Origin: Pedobacter roseus | Lineage (GTDB): Bacteria > Bacteroidota > Bacteroidia > Sphingobacteriales > Sphingobacteriaceae | Assembly: GCF_014395225.1 (NCBI RefSeq) | Contig: NZ_CP060723.1 | Coordinates: 992,001-1,056,000, forward strand | Direction of reading: 5' to 3' | DNA: 64,000 bases | Shown here: in pieces, positions 24,704 through 33,282 of the stretch | How the letters are laid out: every line of letters begins with the position of its first letter | Position numbering within the stretch: position 1 is the stretch's first letter | Made by a program: the position numbers and the translations under genes | Notes under the pieces: generated by a model | The model's database searches: none | Seen by the model: only the letters and a program-made list of their open reading frames with translations | Told to the model about the DNA's origin: nothing

Positions 24704-26743
24704 ATGAATTTCCTTTATCCGGGCTTTCTTTTTGCACTAATATCGGTTGCCATCCCGGTTATCATTCATTTATTCAATTTCAGGAAATTTAAAAAGATCT
24801 ATTTCTCTAATGTTCAGCTTTTAAAAGAAGTAGAACAACAAAATTCATCGAAAGAAAAGCTTAAAAACCTGCTGATTTTAGCGTCGCGGATTTTAGCAAT
24901 TATCTTTTTGGTGCTGGCATTTGCCCAGCCTTACATTCCGGAGCATAACCAAAAAACGACTGCTTTAAACAACGTAGTGAGTATTTATATTGATAATTCT
25001 TACAGCATGGAAGCCATTAATAAAGATGGCAACCTGCTCGATGAAGCTAAACGCAGGGCAAAAGAACTCGTTAAAGGTTTCGGTATTAACGATCGTTTCC
25101 AGCTTTTAACGAACGATTTCGAAGGAAAACACCAGCGTTCATTAAATGAAGAGGCGTTTTTGAAAGCTTTAGATGATGTGAAAATCTCTGCTGCAAACCG
25201 TAATCTTCAACAGATCTTAAACAGACAGGGCAATATTTTAACCGGTGCAGGAAATAAATACAGCTTCTTGATATCTGATTTTCAAAAAAATATCTCCGCC
25301 ACTAACAAACTCCAAACCAAGGCCGATATTCAATATTCATTCCTAAAACTGAATGCCAATACCCTGCCTAATGTGGCGGTTGACAGCGTTTGGGTACTTT
25401 CGCCAAACCATCAGCCCGGTGCAAATGAGCGTTTAGTGGTTCAGTTAAAAAATTATTCTGAAGAAGAAGCCAAAAATGTTCCTTTAAAACTCAGCATCAA
25501 CAATCAGCAAAAAGGTTTAGGCGCTGTAACCATTCCAGGAGGAAAAACCGTTAAGGATACATTAAATTTTTCCGGACTAACTGTAGGATGGCAAAAAGGG
25601 ATGGTTACCATTAAAGATTTTCCGGTAACCTTTGATGACACCCTATCTTTCAGTTTTAAAGTAGATCAAAATTTTCCGGTTTTAAGTATTAATGGTAGCA
25701 ACGCAGGTAATTACATTAAAGCATTATTCGCAGCCGATGCTTATTATAAACTTACCGAAAATGCCGAAAGCAATGTGAATTATAGCAATTTCGCCAATTT
25801 CGGCCTCATTGTGTTAAATGGCTTAAAAAGCCCCTCAACCGGTTTGGCGCAACAACTTAAAACTTATCTCAATGCAGGTGGTACTGTAGTACTTTTTCCT
25901 GATCTCGACGCCGATATCAAGGCATATAACTCATTTTTAAGTGCATTAGCACTTCCAACAATCCAGTCGCTCAATACCACAGCAACAAAAGTCGACCGGA
26001 TAGATCTTCAAAATCCAATTTTTAAGACTGTTTTTGAGGAAATCCCTAAAAATTTAGATCTTCCCTCGGTTTCACGTTATTATTCCTTTATAGAAAAAAA
26101 TAGCTCCAGTAAAGAAGACATCATGTCTTTACCCGGCAGGAAATCTTTTTTCTCCAAATATGGTGTAGGTAATGGCCAGGTATTTTTATCTGCCTCTGGT
26201 TTAAATACAAATGATGGTAATCTGGCACGTCACCCGGTTTTTGTTCCATTAATTTACCGTTTGGCACTGAGTGGCGGAAATGAAACTCCGTTATATTACA
26301 ATCTGGGCAATGATAATGCATTGGCCAGTAAAAAAATTACTTTGGGTAAAAACCAGACTTTAAAAATTACCGCCGACCATTTTGAAGCCATTCCTGAAAT
26401 CCGCCAGGCAGATGGAAAAACATTAATTTACACGGCAGACCAGATTAAAAATGCAGGTTTTTACAACTTAAATCTTGCCGATTCGTTACTCGCTGTTTAT
26501 AGTTTTAATAGCGGCAGGACAGAATCTGATATGCATTATTTAAGCAAAGCAGAATTGGCGCAATTAGCAGGTAAAAGCAACCTGAAAATATTCGATACCG
26601 ATAAAGATGCCGTTAAATTAATTGCCGGCGCCAATAAAATCGGACAAACTTTATGGAAACTTTGTCTAATTTTGTCGCTGATTTTTATTGCAGCAGAAAT
26701 TTTGCTCATCCGATTTTTTAACAACACAAAAAGAACAATATGA
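24704..26743 (+). CDS. BatA-like (aerotolerance N-terminal domain) membrane protein
   Basis: The 679-aa protein starts MNFLYPGFLFALISVAIPVI, the N-terminal BatA/aerotolerance membrane hairpin, followed by a second helix near residues 58-80 (LASRILAIIFLVLAFAQPYIP). A large periplasmic part follows, first vWA-like (VVSIYIDNSYSMEA), then Ig-like and glutamine-amidotransferase-like regions, and a last membrane helix near the C-terminus (LCLILSLIFIAAEILLI). Its stop overlaps the next start as ATGA, so it is coupled to the dihydroorotase-like gene. A similar protein occurs at 60465. The function in envelope or stress physiology is not established. Confidence 0.8.
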   Translation: MNFLYPGFLFALISVAIPVIIHLFNFRKFKKIYFSNVQLLKEVEQQNSSKEKLKNLLILASRILAIIFLVLAFAQPYIPEHNQKTTALNNVVSIYIDNSYSMEAINKDGNLLDEAKRRAKELVKGFGINDRFQLLTNDFEGKHQRSLNEEAFLKALDDVKISAANRNLQQILNRQGNILTGAGNKYSFLISDFQKNISATNKLQTKADIQYSFLKLNANTLPNVAVDSVWVLSPNHQPGANERLVVQLKNYSEEEAKNVPLKLSINNQQKGLGAVTIPGGKTVKDTLNFSGLTVGWQKGMVTIKDFPVTFDDTLSFSFKVDQNFPVLSINGSNAGNYIKALFAADAYYKLTENAESNVNYSNFANFGLIVLNGLKSPSTGLAQQLKTYLNAGGTVVLFPDLDADIKAYNSFLSALALPTIQSLNTTATKVDRIDLQNPIFKTVFEEIPKNLDLPSVSRYYSFIEKNSSSKEDIMSLPGRKSFFSKYGVGNGQVFLSASGLNTNDGNLARHPVFVPLIYRLALSGGNETPLYYNLGNDNALASKKITLGKNQTLKITADHFEAIPEIRQADGKTLIYTADQIKNAGFYNLNLADSLLAVYSFNSGRTESDMHYLSKAELAQLAGKSNLKIFDTDKDAVKLIAGANKIGQTLWKLCLILSLIFIAAEILLIRFFNNTKRTI

Positions 26744-27996
26744 ATCTCCTGGTTAAAAATGTAACCATTACCGATCCGCAAAGTAAATTTAACAACCAAC
26801 AATGCGATGTTAGGGTTGAAAATGGTACAATTAAAAACATAGGTAAATTAACTGCCGATAAAAGCGAAACTATTTTCGATGCTCAGGGCGCTTTTTTAAC
26901 GCCTGGTTTTTTCGATTTAAACTGCGTAGCCGGTGATCCGGGTTTCGAAACCAAGGAAGACATCCAAACACTTACTGAAACTGCAAAAGCAGGTGGCTTT
27001 ACAGGTCTGGCATTATTGCCACAAACTAGCCCGGTGGTACAATCGAAATCTCAGGTAGAATACATTATCAACAAGGCAAAAAATAACCTGGTTGATGTTT
27101 TGCCGGTTGGGGCCATTAGCCAGAACCGAGAAGCAAAAGAACTTGCCGAATTGTTTGATATGCAGCAGGCTGGTGCAGTTGCTTTCTCGGATGGAGACAG
27201 AGCCTTACAGGATGACGGTTTTATGAGCCGCGCCTTGCAATATGCCAAAGGTTTTGATGCACTGTTAATGGTTTATCCCGAAAATAAATCGATTGCAGGC
27301 AAATCACAGATCAATGAGAGCAAAAACTCCGTGCTCTTGGGCATGAAAGGTTTACCAGCATTGGCAGAAGAGATGCACATTGCACGCGATATTTTCCTCG
27401 CTTCTTATAACGAAACTAAAATCCACATCAGTAACATTTCAACCGCTGGTGCTGTAGCGCTAATCCGCAAAGCGAAAAAAGATGGCGTACAGATTTCCTG
27501 CGATGTAACCGCACATCACCTGGTGTTTACCGAAGAACTTTTAAACGATTTCGACAGCAATTATAAAGTTAAGCCACCATTAAGGAGCAAAGCAGATGTA
27601 AAAGCTTTAATAGCAGGTTTAAAGGATGGAACCATTGATGCCATTACTTCGCAGCACCGTCCTGAAGAAATCGAATTTAAAAATGTGGAATTCGAAATTG
27701 CCCATTATGGAATTATTGCTTTGCAAACCGTATTGCCATTATTGTTAAAAGCCGGACTGGACATTGCTTTAATTGCAGAGAAATTGGCCATTAATCCGCG
27801 TAAATTATTAAATTTAACTGTTCCCGTAATTGAAGAAGGTGCCAAAGCCAACTTTACTGTTTTTAACACCGCAGAAAAGTGGTTATACAATTCGGCAAGC
27901 AACCATTCTAAATCGGCAAACAGCCCATTGTTAGGGACCGAACTTACTGGAAAAGTAACCCTGGTTTATAATAATAATCAATCCTCTTTGAGATAG
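26740..27996 (+). CDS. dihydroorotase-like amidohydrolase, catalytically degenerate
   Basis: The 418-aa protein has the overall sequence of a class I dihydroorotase (TPGFFDL, GDPGFETKEDIQT, FTGLALLPQTSPVV, DVTAHHL). However, the HxHxR metal/substrate motif that should follow GFFDL is replaced by NCVAG, and the TDHAP motif with the catalytic Asp is replaced by SQHRP. Two of the key metal-site elements are thus lost. It probably lacks pyrimidine activity, as do the pyrC' subunits known in some bacteria that scaffold aspartate transcarbamoylase. It is translationally coupled to the BatA-like gene. Confidence 0.88.
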   Translation: MNLLVKNVTITDPQSKFNNQQCDVRVENGTIKNIGKLTADKSETIFDAQGAFLTPGFFDLNCVAGDPGFETKEDIQTLTETAKAGGFTGLALLPQTSPVVQSKSQVEYIINKAKNNLVDVLPVGAISQNREAKELAELFDMQQAGAVAFSDGDRALQDDGFMSRALQYAKGFDALLMVYPENKSIAGKSQINESKNSVLLGMKGLPALAEEMHIARDIFLASYNETKIHISNISTAGAVALIRKAKKDGVQISCDVTAHHLVFTEELLNDFDSNYKVKPPLRSKADVKALIAGLKDGTIDAITSQHRPEEIEFKNVEFEIAHYGIIALQTVLPLLLKAGLDIALIAEKLAINPRKLLNLTVPVIEEGAKANFTVFNTAEKWLYNSASNHSKSANSPLLGTELTGKVTLVYNNNQSSLR

Positions 27997-28160
27997 TAAA
28001 AAGGTAGAAGGTTAAAAGGCAGAGGGTGGAAGGTTTTCCAGCAGAGCTTTCTAAAATAGTAGTTCAAAAAATAGTATTATATAATAAAAACAGGTTTAAG
28101 GAGATAATTTTTTGTGAAAAATGATCCTTGTAATCCTGCAATCTTAAAAATCTTAATCCT

Positions 28161-28829
28161 ATGGATAATAGAGTAAAAAAAGCGCTAAGTGCCACCATCA
28201 ATCAATATGCTGAGGTTTCGGCTATTAATGTAGAAGGTTTTGAAACAGAATTACTGGCTGCTTTTGAGCTGGATGTTAACTTTTTAGATAAAGCTGAGGC
28301 TTTTGATGCCGTTTTCGATAGTCACCCGAAATTTGAAGAACTGCGAGAAATATTTTTCGATTTATTAATGGTGAATTTCTTTAGCAGTGATGTGCAGAAA
28401 TTGGAAGACGATTATTTGGAAAGTGAAGAATGGGCAAATATTGAAGAAGAAACCATTGATAGGGGGACTGAACTGTTAAACCTGCTGCTTTACATTAAAG
28501 AATGTAAAGATGAAGACCTCGATCCTGAATTGGGCGATTTCCTAAAGGAATTTTTGTTGGTTGAGGATGATGAATTTCAGGATGAATTTGAGATTTACGA
28601 AGAACTGATCAGCAACCAGCAACTGGCAGAAAGTAGTGTAGAAGAGATCTGTAAAACGGCTGAAAAATTAAATATCAGCGAAGAAATGCAGGAATTGTTT
28701 GTGCCATTTATGGCTTTTTTCCTTGATGTGGAAGGAAGTGCCGACACTACGAAAGAAATAATTCAATTTAGCAGTAACAAATCGTTCGATTCTGCTACTT
28801 ATATATTAATTACAACAATTAATAATTAA
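28161..28829 (+). CDS. hypothetical acidic protein
   Basis: The 222-aa protein is strongly acidic with many Glu/Asp-rich helices (for example EEWANIEEETIDRGTELLN and VEDDEFQDEFEIYEEL). No signal peptide, membrane segment or known motif is visible. It lies 17 bp before the DUF4199 gene and probably shares its transcript. The function is unknown. Confidence 0.7.
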   Translation: MDNRVKKALSATINQYAEVSAINVEGFETELLAAFELDVNFLDKAEAFDAVFDSHPKFEELREIFFDLLMVNFFSSDVQKLEDDYLESEEWANIEEETIDRGTELLNLLLYIKECKDEDLDPELGDFLKEFLLVEDDEFQDEFEIYEELISNQQLAESSVEEICKTAEKLNISEEMQELFVPFMAFFLDVEGSADTTKEIIQFSSNKSFDSATYILITTINN

Positions 28830-28846
28830 AACTAAAACTTAAAATT

Positions 28847-29416
28847 ATGGACAAAAGTGCTCTTATTTCCAAATTATCGCTTAAAAACGGATTTATGCTT
28901 GCGGCGGTTTCGGTAGTATTATCGTTAACCCTGCATTTTATCGATCCTGTATTAGTTTACACCAGTTTCCTTGCCCAGGTAGGCATATTTGTTTTGTTTA
29001 TTGCGCTACTCGTTGTAGTAGGAATTAATATTCGTAAAGAAATAGGTGGTTTTTGGACGTTTGGCGAAGCTTTTAAAGCTTTTTTAATTATTTCGCTTAT
29101 TCTGGCCTTAACTGCAACACTTTATAATGTGATACTGATGAAGTTTATCGATCCAGATCTTCCGGCAAAAGCTGCTGCGGCGATAGAAGATGCACAACGT
29201 GCAATGATGGAAAAATTCGGTATGGCTAAAGAGCAGGTTGATGAAGCAATGGCTAAAGCAGGTAATATGCAAGAGAAACTAGAACCTACTTTTAAAAATA
29301 TTTTTACAAGCTTTGGTGTTTCACTAGCCTTGTATGGTGTTCTTTCTTTAATTCTTTCAGCTATCTTAAAGAAAAAGGAACCAGTAAGATTAGACTCATT
29401 TCCTAAAGAAGCTTAA
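28847..29416 (+). CDS. DUF4199-type four-helix membrane protein
   Basis: The 189-aa protein has membrane segments around residues 14-32, 36-60, 75-95 and 155-175, with the family-typical EIGGFWTFGEAFKAFLIISL before the third. A cytosolic or periplasmic helical loop (AAAAIEDAQRAMMEKFGMAKEQ) separates the third and fourth. DUF4199 proteins are common in Bacteroidota next to glycosyltransferases of the dolichol-phosphate-mannose type; such a gene follows at 30345, interrupted here by a zeta-toxin-like module. Function is unknown. Confidence 0.85.
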   Translation: MDKSALISKLSLKNGFMLAAVSVVLSLTLHFIDPVLVYTSFLAQVGIFVLFIALLVVVGINIRKEIGGFWTFGEAFKAFLIISLILALTATLYNVILMKFIDPDLPAKAAAAIEDAQRAMMEKFGMAKEQVDEAMAKAGNMQEKLEPTFKNIFTSFGVSLALYGVLSLILSAILKKKEPVRLDSFPKEA

Positions 29417-29426
29417 TTTCTTTTAT

Positions 29427-29481
29427 AAAATTTTGAACGTGCAGGTTTTATCATTTAATTTGGTAAGGTTGCACGTTTTTT
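29427..29481 (+). terminator. terminator after the DUF4199 gene, left copy of a 36-bp direct repeat
   Basis: The stem AACGTGCA (29436-29443) pairs with TGCACGTT (29470-29477), followed by T residues. Positions 29427-29462 are identical to 30238-30273 downstream of the zeta-toxin-like pair. Confidence 0.75.
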
Positions 29482-29500
29482 AATTTACATAACATTCTAC

Positions 29501-30055
29501 ATGCATAATTTATATATCATTTCTGGTTGTAATGGAGCTGGTAAAACAACAGCATCTTTTACTATTTTGCCCGAAATGTTAAACTGCAGAGAGTTTGTTA
29601 ATGCGGATGAAATTGCCCGCGGAATTTCTCCTTTTAAACCTGCAAGTGTAGCCATTCAGGCAGGTAAGATTATGTTAAACAGAATTGATGACCTGATGAA
29701 CCAAAAAGTAGACTTTGCCATCGAAACTACATTAACCACTAAATCTTACTTAAAAACAATTGAAAAAGCCAAATCTCTGGGCTATCAGGTTACACTTTTA
29801 TTCTTTTGGTTAAATGATATTGAACTTGCTATTGAAAGAGTTAAAACGAGGGTGTTAGAAGGTGGACATGATATTCCTGAAGATGTAATCCGAAGAAGGT
29901 ATATAAAAGGCATGCAAAATTTACAGCAGTTTATTAAAAGTGTCGATTTTTGGTTTGTGTTAAATAATTCAAAAGAATCACTTCAGTTTATAGCAGAGGG
30001 TAATAGATCTGAAATCACTATATTTGAAAAAGAAAATTGGAAAAAACTAAGTTAA
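29501..30055 (+). CDS. zeta toxin-like P-loop kinase
   Basis: The 184-aa protein starts with a Walker A motif GCNGAGKTT (residues 9-17), followed by FVNADEIARGISP, FAIETTLTTKSY and RVLEGGHDIPEDVIRRRY, the pattern of zeta-toxin-type kinases that phosphorylate UDP-N-acetylglucosamine or related sugars. It could equally be a metabolic kinase of the same superfamily. A 55-aa gene follows 5 bp later. The pair lies between two copies of a 36-bp repeat that is also a terminator, so it looks like an inserted or duplicated module. Confidence 0.8.
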   Translation: MHNLYIISGCNGAGKTTASFTILPEMLNCREFVNADEIARGISPFKPASVAIQAGKIMLNRIDDLMNQKVDFAIETTLTTKSYLKTIEKAKSLGYQVTLLFFWLNDIELAIERVKTRVLEGGHDIPEDVIRRRYIKGMQNLQQFIKSVDFWFVLNNSKESLQFIAEGNRSEITIFEKENWKKLS

Positions 30056-30060
30056 ATAGT

Positions 30061-30228
30061 ATGGATGATAAGCAAACTACTCTTCAGTTATTACATCAAA
30101 AAATAAGTGAGGGAATGGAATTAACGTTTAAAAAACTGGTTGCTTATAAAGCTAAGAATGATGGTATTCTGGTTTTTTCCGATCAGGGGAAAATTATAAA
30201 AGTAAAAGCTAAAGACATAAAATTATAA
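30061..30228 (+). CDS. 55-aa partner of the zeta toxin-like kinase
   Basis: This small protein (MDDKQTTLQLLHQKISEGME..., ending KVKAKDIKL) is basic at its C-terminus and predicted to be a helical N-terminal half plus a small beta hairpin. The ATG at 30061 lies 5 bp after the kinase stop; an upstream in-frame start at 30037 would overlap the kinase. Position suggests an antitoxin or regulatory partner, although epsilon-type antitoxins are larger and usually precede the toxin. I do not recognise the family. Confidence 0.62.
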   Translation: MDDKQTTLQLLHQKISEGMELTFKKLVAYKAKNDGILVFSDQGKIIKVKAKDIKL

Positions 30229-30237
30229 ATAAGATCA

Positions 30238-30291
30238 AAAATTTTGAACGTGCAGGTTTTATCATTTAATTTGATGAAATTTGCACGTTTT
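30238..30291 (+). terminator. terminator after the kinase pair, right copy of the 36-bp direct repeat
   Basis: Positions 30238-30273 are identical to 29427-29462. The stem AACGTGCA (30247-30254) pairs with TGCACGTT (30282-30289). The loop differs from the left copy only at its right side (GATGAAAT against GGTAAGGT). Confidence 0.72.
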
Positions 30292-30300
30292 AATTTAAAC

Positions 30301-30333
30301 AAACCTCGCAGGTTTTTAAAACCTGCGAGGTTT
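30301..30333. repeat. 33-bp near-perfect palindrome
   Basis: Arms AAACCTCGCAGGTTTT (30301-30316) and its exact complement (30318-30333) are separated by one T. It lies 13 bp before the glycosyltransferase start. Sequences of this type are common intergenic palindromes in Bacteroidota; it could also block read-through. Confidence 0.75.
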
Positions 30334-30344
30334 ATGCTTAAAAA

Positions 30345-31295
30345 ATGGATATATCAGTTGTAGTACCCTTATTTAATGAAGATGAATCCCTGCCAGAGTT
30401 AACGGCCTGGATTGATAAAGTGATGATTGCCAATAATTTCAGCTATGAAATTATTTTGGTTGATGATGGTAGTACCGATAGATCGTGGGAGGTAATAGAA
30501 GATTTAAGACTTCAGAATCCTGCCATAAAGGGCATTAAATTTAGACGTAACTACGGTAAATCTGCTGCTTTAAACGTAGGTTTCGAAGCTACACAGGGCG
30601 ATGTGGTGATTACCATGGATGCCGATCTGCAGGATAGTCCGGATGAAATTCCGGAATTATACCGCCGTATTAAGGAAGAAAAACTCGACCTGATTTCGGG
30701 CTGGAAAAAGAAACGTTACGATCCGGTTACCAAAACTATCCCCACCAAACTCTTCAACGCGGCTACCCGCAAAATGAGCGGTATCGAACTGAACGATTTT
30801 AACTGTGGCTTAAAAGCTTATCGCAGTGATGTAATCAAAACGATTGAAGTTTATGGCGAAATGCACCGTTATATCCCGGTAATAGCTAAATGGGCAGGTT
30901 TTAGTAAAATAGCAGAGCAGGTAGTAGAACACCGCGCACGTAAATACGGAACAACTAAATTTGGTTTTAGCAGGTTTATCAATGGCTTTTTAGATTTACT
31001 CTCCATTTTCTTTGTGGGTAAATTCGGTAAACGCCCGATGCACTTTTTTGGCTCGTTAGGCGTACTGAGTTTCTTTATCGGTATCATCATGGCTTTGTAC
31101 ATTTTGTTCGAAAAGAAATACCTGATATGGCAGGGTTTGGCTTATCGCGATGTAACCGATCAACCTTTGTTTTATTTATCATTAGTTGCTATCGTAGTAG
31201 GTTCGCAGATGTTCTTAGCAGGCTTTATTGCAGAGCTTTTATCGCGTAACGCACCAGAAAGAAACCAGTATTTGATAGAAAAGGAATTAAGGTAG
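30345..31295 (+). CDS. family 2 glycosyltransferase, DPM1/GtrB-like, membrane
   Basis: The 316-aa enzyme has an N-terminal GT-A domain with SVVVPLFNEDESLPEL, the nucleotide-binding VDDGSTDRSW, and the DxD-containing TMDADLQDSPDEIP (about residues 93-106). Two C-terminal membrane helices follow (about 235-255 and 275-295). This is the undecaprenyl/dolichol-phosphate glycosyltransferase type that charges a lipid carrier with sugar. The context with a second glycosyltransferase and membrane proteins suggests envelope polysaccharide or lipid modification. Confidence 0.92.
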   Translation: MDISVVVPLFNEDESLPELTAWIDKVMIANNFSYEIILVDDGSTDRSWEVIEDLRLQNPAIKGIKFRRNYGKSAALNVGFEATQGDVVITMDADLQDSPDEIPELYRRIKEEKLDLISGWKKKRYDPVTKTIPTKLFNAATRKMSGIELNDFNCGLKAYRSDVIKTIEVYGEMHRYIPVIAKWAGFSKIAEQVVEHRARKYGTTKFGFSRFINGFLDLLSIFFVGKFGKRPMHFFGSLGVLSFFIGIIMALYILFEKKYLIWQGLAYRDVTDQPLFYLSLVAIVVGSQMFLAGFIAELLSRNAPERNQYLIEKELR

Positions 31296-31363
31296 AAGGC
31301 GGGAAGGCGGAAGGTTCATCCGCCCTTTACTCTCAACCTTTACTAATAAAAAAAATAAATGAT

Positions 31364-31413
31364 GTAAAATGTAAGATGTAGATTGAATTTCCATCATACC
31401 TCTTACATTTTAC
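31364..31413. repeat. inverted repeat between glycosyltransferase genes
   Basis: Perfect 13-bp arms, GTAAAATGTAAGA (31364-31376) and TCTTACATTTTAC (31401-31413), flank a 24-nt loop. It lies just before the second glycosyltransferase and may form a hairpin in the mRNA. Confidence 0.6.
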
Positions 31414-31429
31414 CTTTTCCATTCTAACT

Positions 31430-32398
31430 ATGTTTTTCTCCATCATAATCCCCCTTTACAATCGTCCACAGGAAATAGACGAACTTTTGCACACCTTAAC
31501 CAAACAAACTTATTTACAGTTTGAGGTTTTGGTTATCGAAGATGGTTCTAAAAACGATGCAAAGGCCATTGTAGATCGTTATGCAGACAAACTTGATATA
31601 AAATATTATTTCAAGGAGAATGCCGGACAGGGGTTTGCCCGTAATTTTGGTTTCGAAAGGGCGAAGGGAGATTATTTTATCATTTTTGATTCAGATATCC
31701 TTGTTCCTGACGATTATCTTGAAATTGTTAGAAATTACCTTTACGAACATCATTTAGATGCTTACGGCGGACCAGATGCAGCACACGATAGTTTTACGCA
31801 GGTACAAAAGGCCATCAGTTACGCAATGACATCGCCATTTACCACAGGTGGTATCCGTGGTAATAAGCAGCATGTGGGGCAGTTTCACCCACGCAGTTTT
31901 AATATGGGCGTTTCCCGTCAGGCCTGGGAAAAAGTAGGTGGCTTTATCCTGACCAGATTGGGAGAAGATATCGAATACAGTATCCGTATCCATGAAAATG
32001 GTTTCAAAATCGGTTTGATCCCCGATGCAAAGGTTTACCATAAGCGCCGGACGAGTTTTAGCCAGTTTTATAAACAATTACACTTTTTCGGCAGGGCCAG
32101 GATCAATATTTATAAACATTTTCCAAAAGAATTAAAGCTGGTGCATTTTTTTCCTGCTTTATTTACACTGGGCTTTGGTTTCACCATTTTGTGTAACTTT
32201 ATCTATCCGCCATTGGCGTATGTTTGTAACTTCTTCTTATTGATTTACTTTATGTTGATATTTTTTCATTCATGGTCAGTAAATAAATCTTTAAAAGTTG
32301 CATTTTTGAGCATTATATCTTCGTTTATCCAATTAACCGCTTATGGTTTAGGATTTATACAGGATTTATTTAAACGTGTGGTATTCAAACAACAATGA
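31430..32398 (+). CDS. family 2 glycosyltransferase
   Basis: The 322-aa enzyme has FSIIIPLYNRPQEIDELL, VIEDGSKNDA and the donor-binding IIFDSDILVPDDYL (DxD, about residues 83-96). A later GEDIEYSIRIHENGF (about 182-196) corresponds to the acceptor-side ED motif of GT2 enzymes. Hydrophobic segments near 240-265 and 285-310 indicate membrane association. The stop overlaps the next start (ATGA), so the two are coupled. The sugar transferred cannot be told. Confidence 0.9.
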   Translation: MFFSIIIPLYNRPQEIDELLHTLTKQTYLQFEVLVIEDGSKNDAKAIVDRYADKLDIKYYFKENAGQGFARNFGFERAKGDYFIIFDSDILVPDDYLEIVRNYLYEHHLDAYGGPDAAHDSFTQVQKAISYAMTSPFTTGGIRGNKQHVGQFHPRSFNMGVSRQAWEKVGGFILTRLGEDIEYSIRIHENGFKIGLIPDAKVYHKRRTSFSQFYKQLHFFGRARINIYKHFPKELKLVHFFPALFTLGFGFTILCNFIYPPLAYVCNFFLLIYFMLIFFHSWSVNKSLKVAFLSIISSFIQLTAYGLGFIQDLFKRVVFKQQ

Positions 32399-33183
32399 TC
32401 AATTATTTAAAAGAAAGTACGTTCGCCGTTAATGATGTAATGCAGAAAGCCTGGAGCATTACCAAGAAACACTATTTTTCGATTGCTACGCTATGCTTTC
32501 TGATGTTTATCACAGCAAGTGCATCAAGCCTGATGGCCTTTTTTATTAAAGATGTAAGCAAGGCATTGAGTGTAATTATGGTAATCATTTTTGTGCTGCT
32601 GTACTTTACCATCAATCTTTCGCTTTTTAAATATATTTTTCATTTAATGGATGATGAAGAAAGTGATGTTAAAATTGTAGATACCCTACCAACCAGGCTG
32701 CAGATCATCAGGTTTTTAGTGGCTACACTTTATTTTGTAGCTTGTATTTTGGGCGTTTATCTGGTGGTAATTTTGGTTGCTTTTCCTTTTATTTACACTG
32801 GAATTAACATATCGATCGTTAAAAATGTAGCCATATCAGTAGGTATCATCGCCATTTTCATTACCTGGTTAAGAATTTCTTTCTTCCCGTTTTTTATTAT
32901 TGATAAAGGTGCAACTCCTTTCGATTCAATTAAATTGAGTTTGGCCACCACTAAAGGGAATTTTACTAAGATTTTATTGCTTTTGGTCGTTTTAGGAGGT
33001 GGTTATTTAATATACCTATTGCTAAACTACCTGCAATGGCCATTAGTTGCTTTCATTGTAAATATTTTAAGTTCGTTTATTATTGTTCCGTTATCTAGTG
33101 TGGCCTTAACGGTTGCTTACCGTAAAATTTCCAGCGAATACAAAGGCGACGAACATCCGGATATTTTACATAATATCGTTTAA
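32395..33183 (+). CDS. hypothetical polytopic membrane protein
   Basis: The 262-aa protein has about six membrane helices (approximately residues 25-48, 55-80, 100-130, 135-160, 183-207 and 210-235) and short loops. No enzyme motif is seen. It is translationally coupled to the preceding glycosyltransferase, which suggests a role in the same envelope pathway, for instance handling of a lipid-linked product. This is inferred from position only. Confidence 0.75.
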   Translation: MINYLKESTFAVNDVMQKAWSITKKHYFSIATLCFLMFITASASSLMAFFIKDVSKALSVIMVIIFVLLYFTINLSLFKYIFHLMDDEESDVKIVDTLPTRLQIIRFLVATLYFVACILGVYLVVILVAFPFIYTGINISIVKNVAISVGIIAIFITWLRISFFPFFIIDKGATPFDSIKLSLATTKGNFTKILLLLVVLGGGYLIYLLLNYLQWPLVAFIVNILSSFIIVPLSSVALTVAYRKISSEYKGDEHPDILHNIV

Positions 33184-33282
33184 CCCCCTGACCCTAAAGG
33201 GGAGTTAAAAATCAGATTAGAGTTTATGGAAAAAGAAAAGAACGGCAGAAGGGAAAAGTCCCCTTCAGGGGGGTGGGGGCTT
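33184..33282. repeat. two C/G-rich repeat units at and before the GH3-like start
   Basis: The unit at 33184-33205 (CCCCCTGACCCTAAAGGGGAG) is noncoding and lies just before the start codon. The unit at 33256-33282 (AGTCCCCTTCAGGGG, then GGGGGCTT) lies inside the reading frame. Both belong to the family seen in hisH at 1654-1680. Confidence 0.6.

Noticed and set aside
30037..30060. Upstream start for the 55-aa gene
   Set aside because: It would overlap the zeta-like kinase C-terminus; ATG 30061 directly follows the stop and is simpler.
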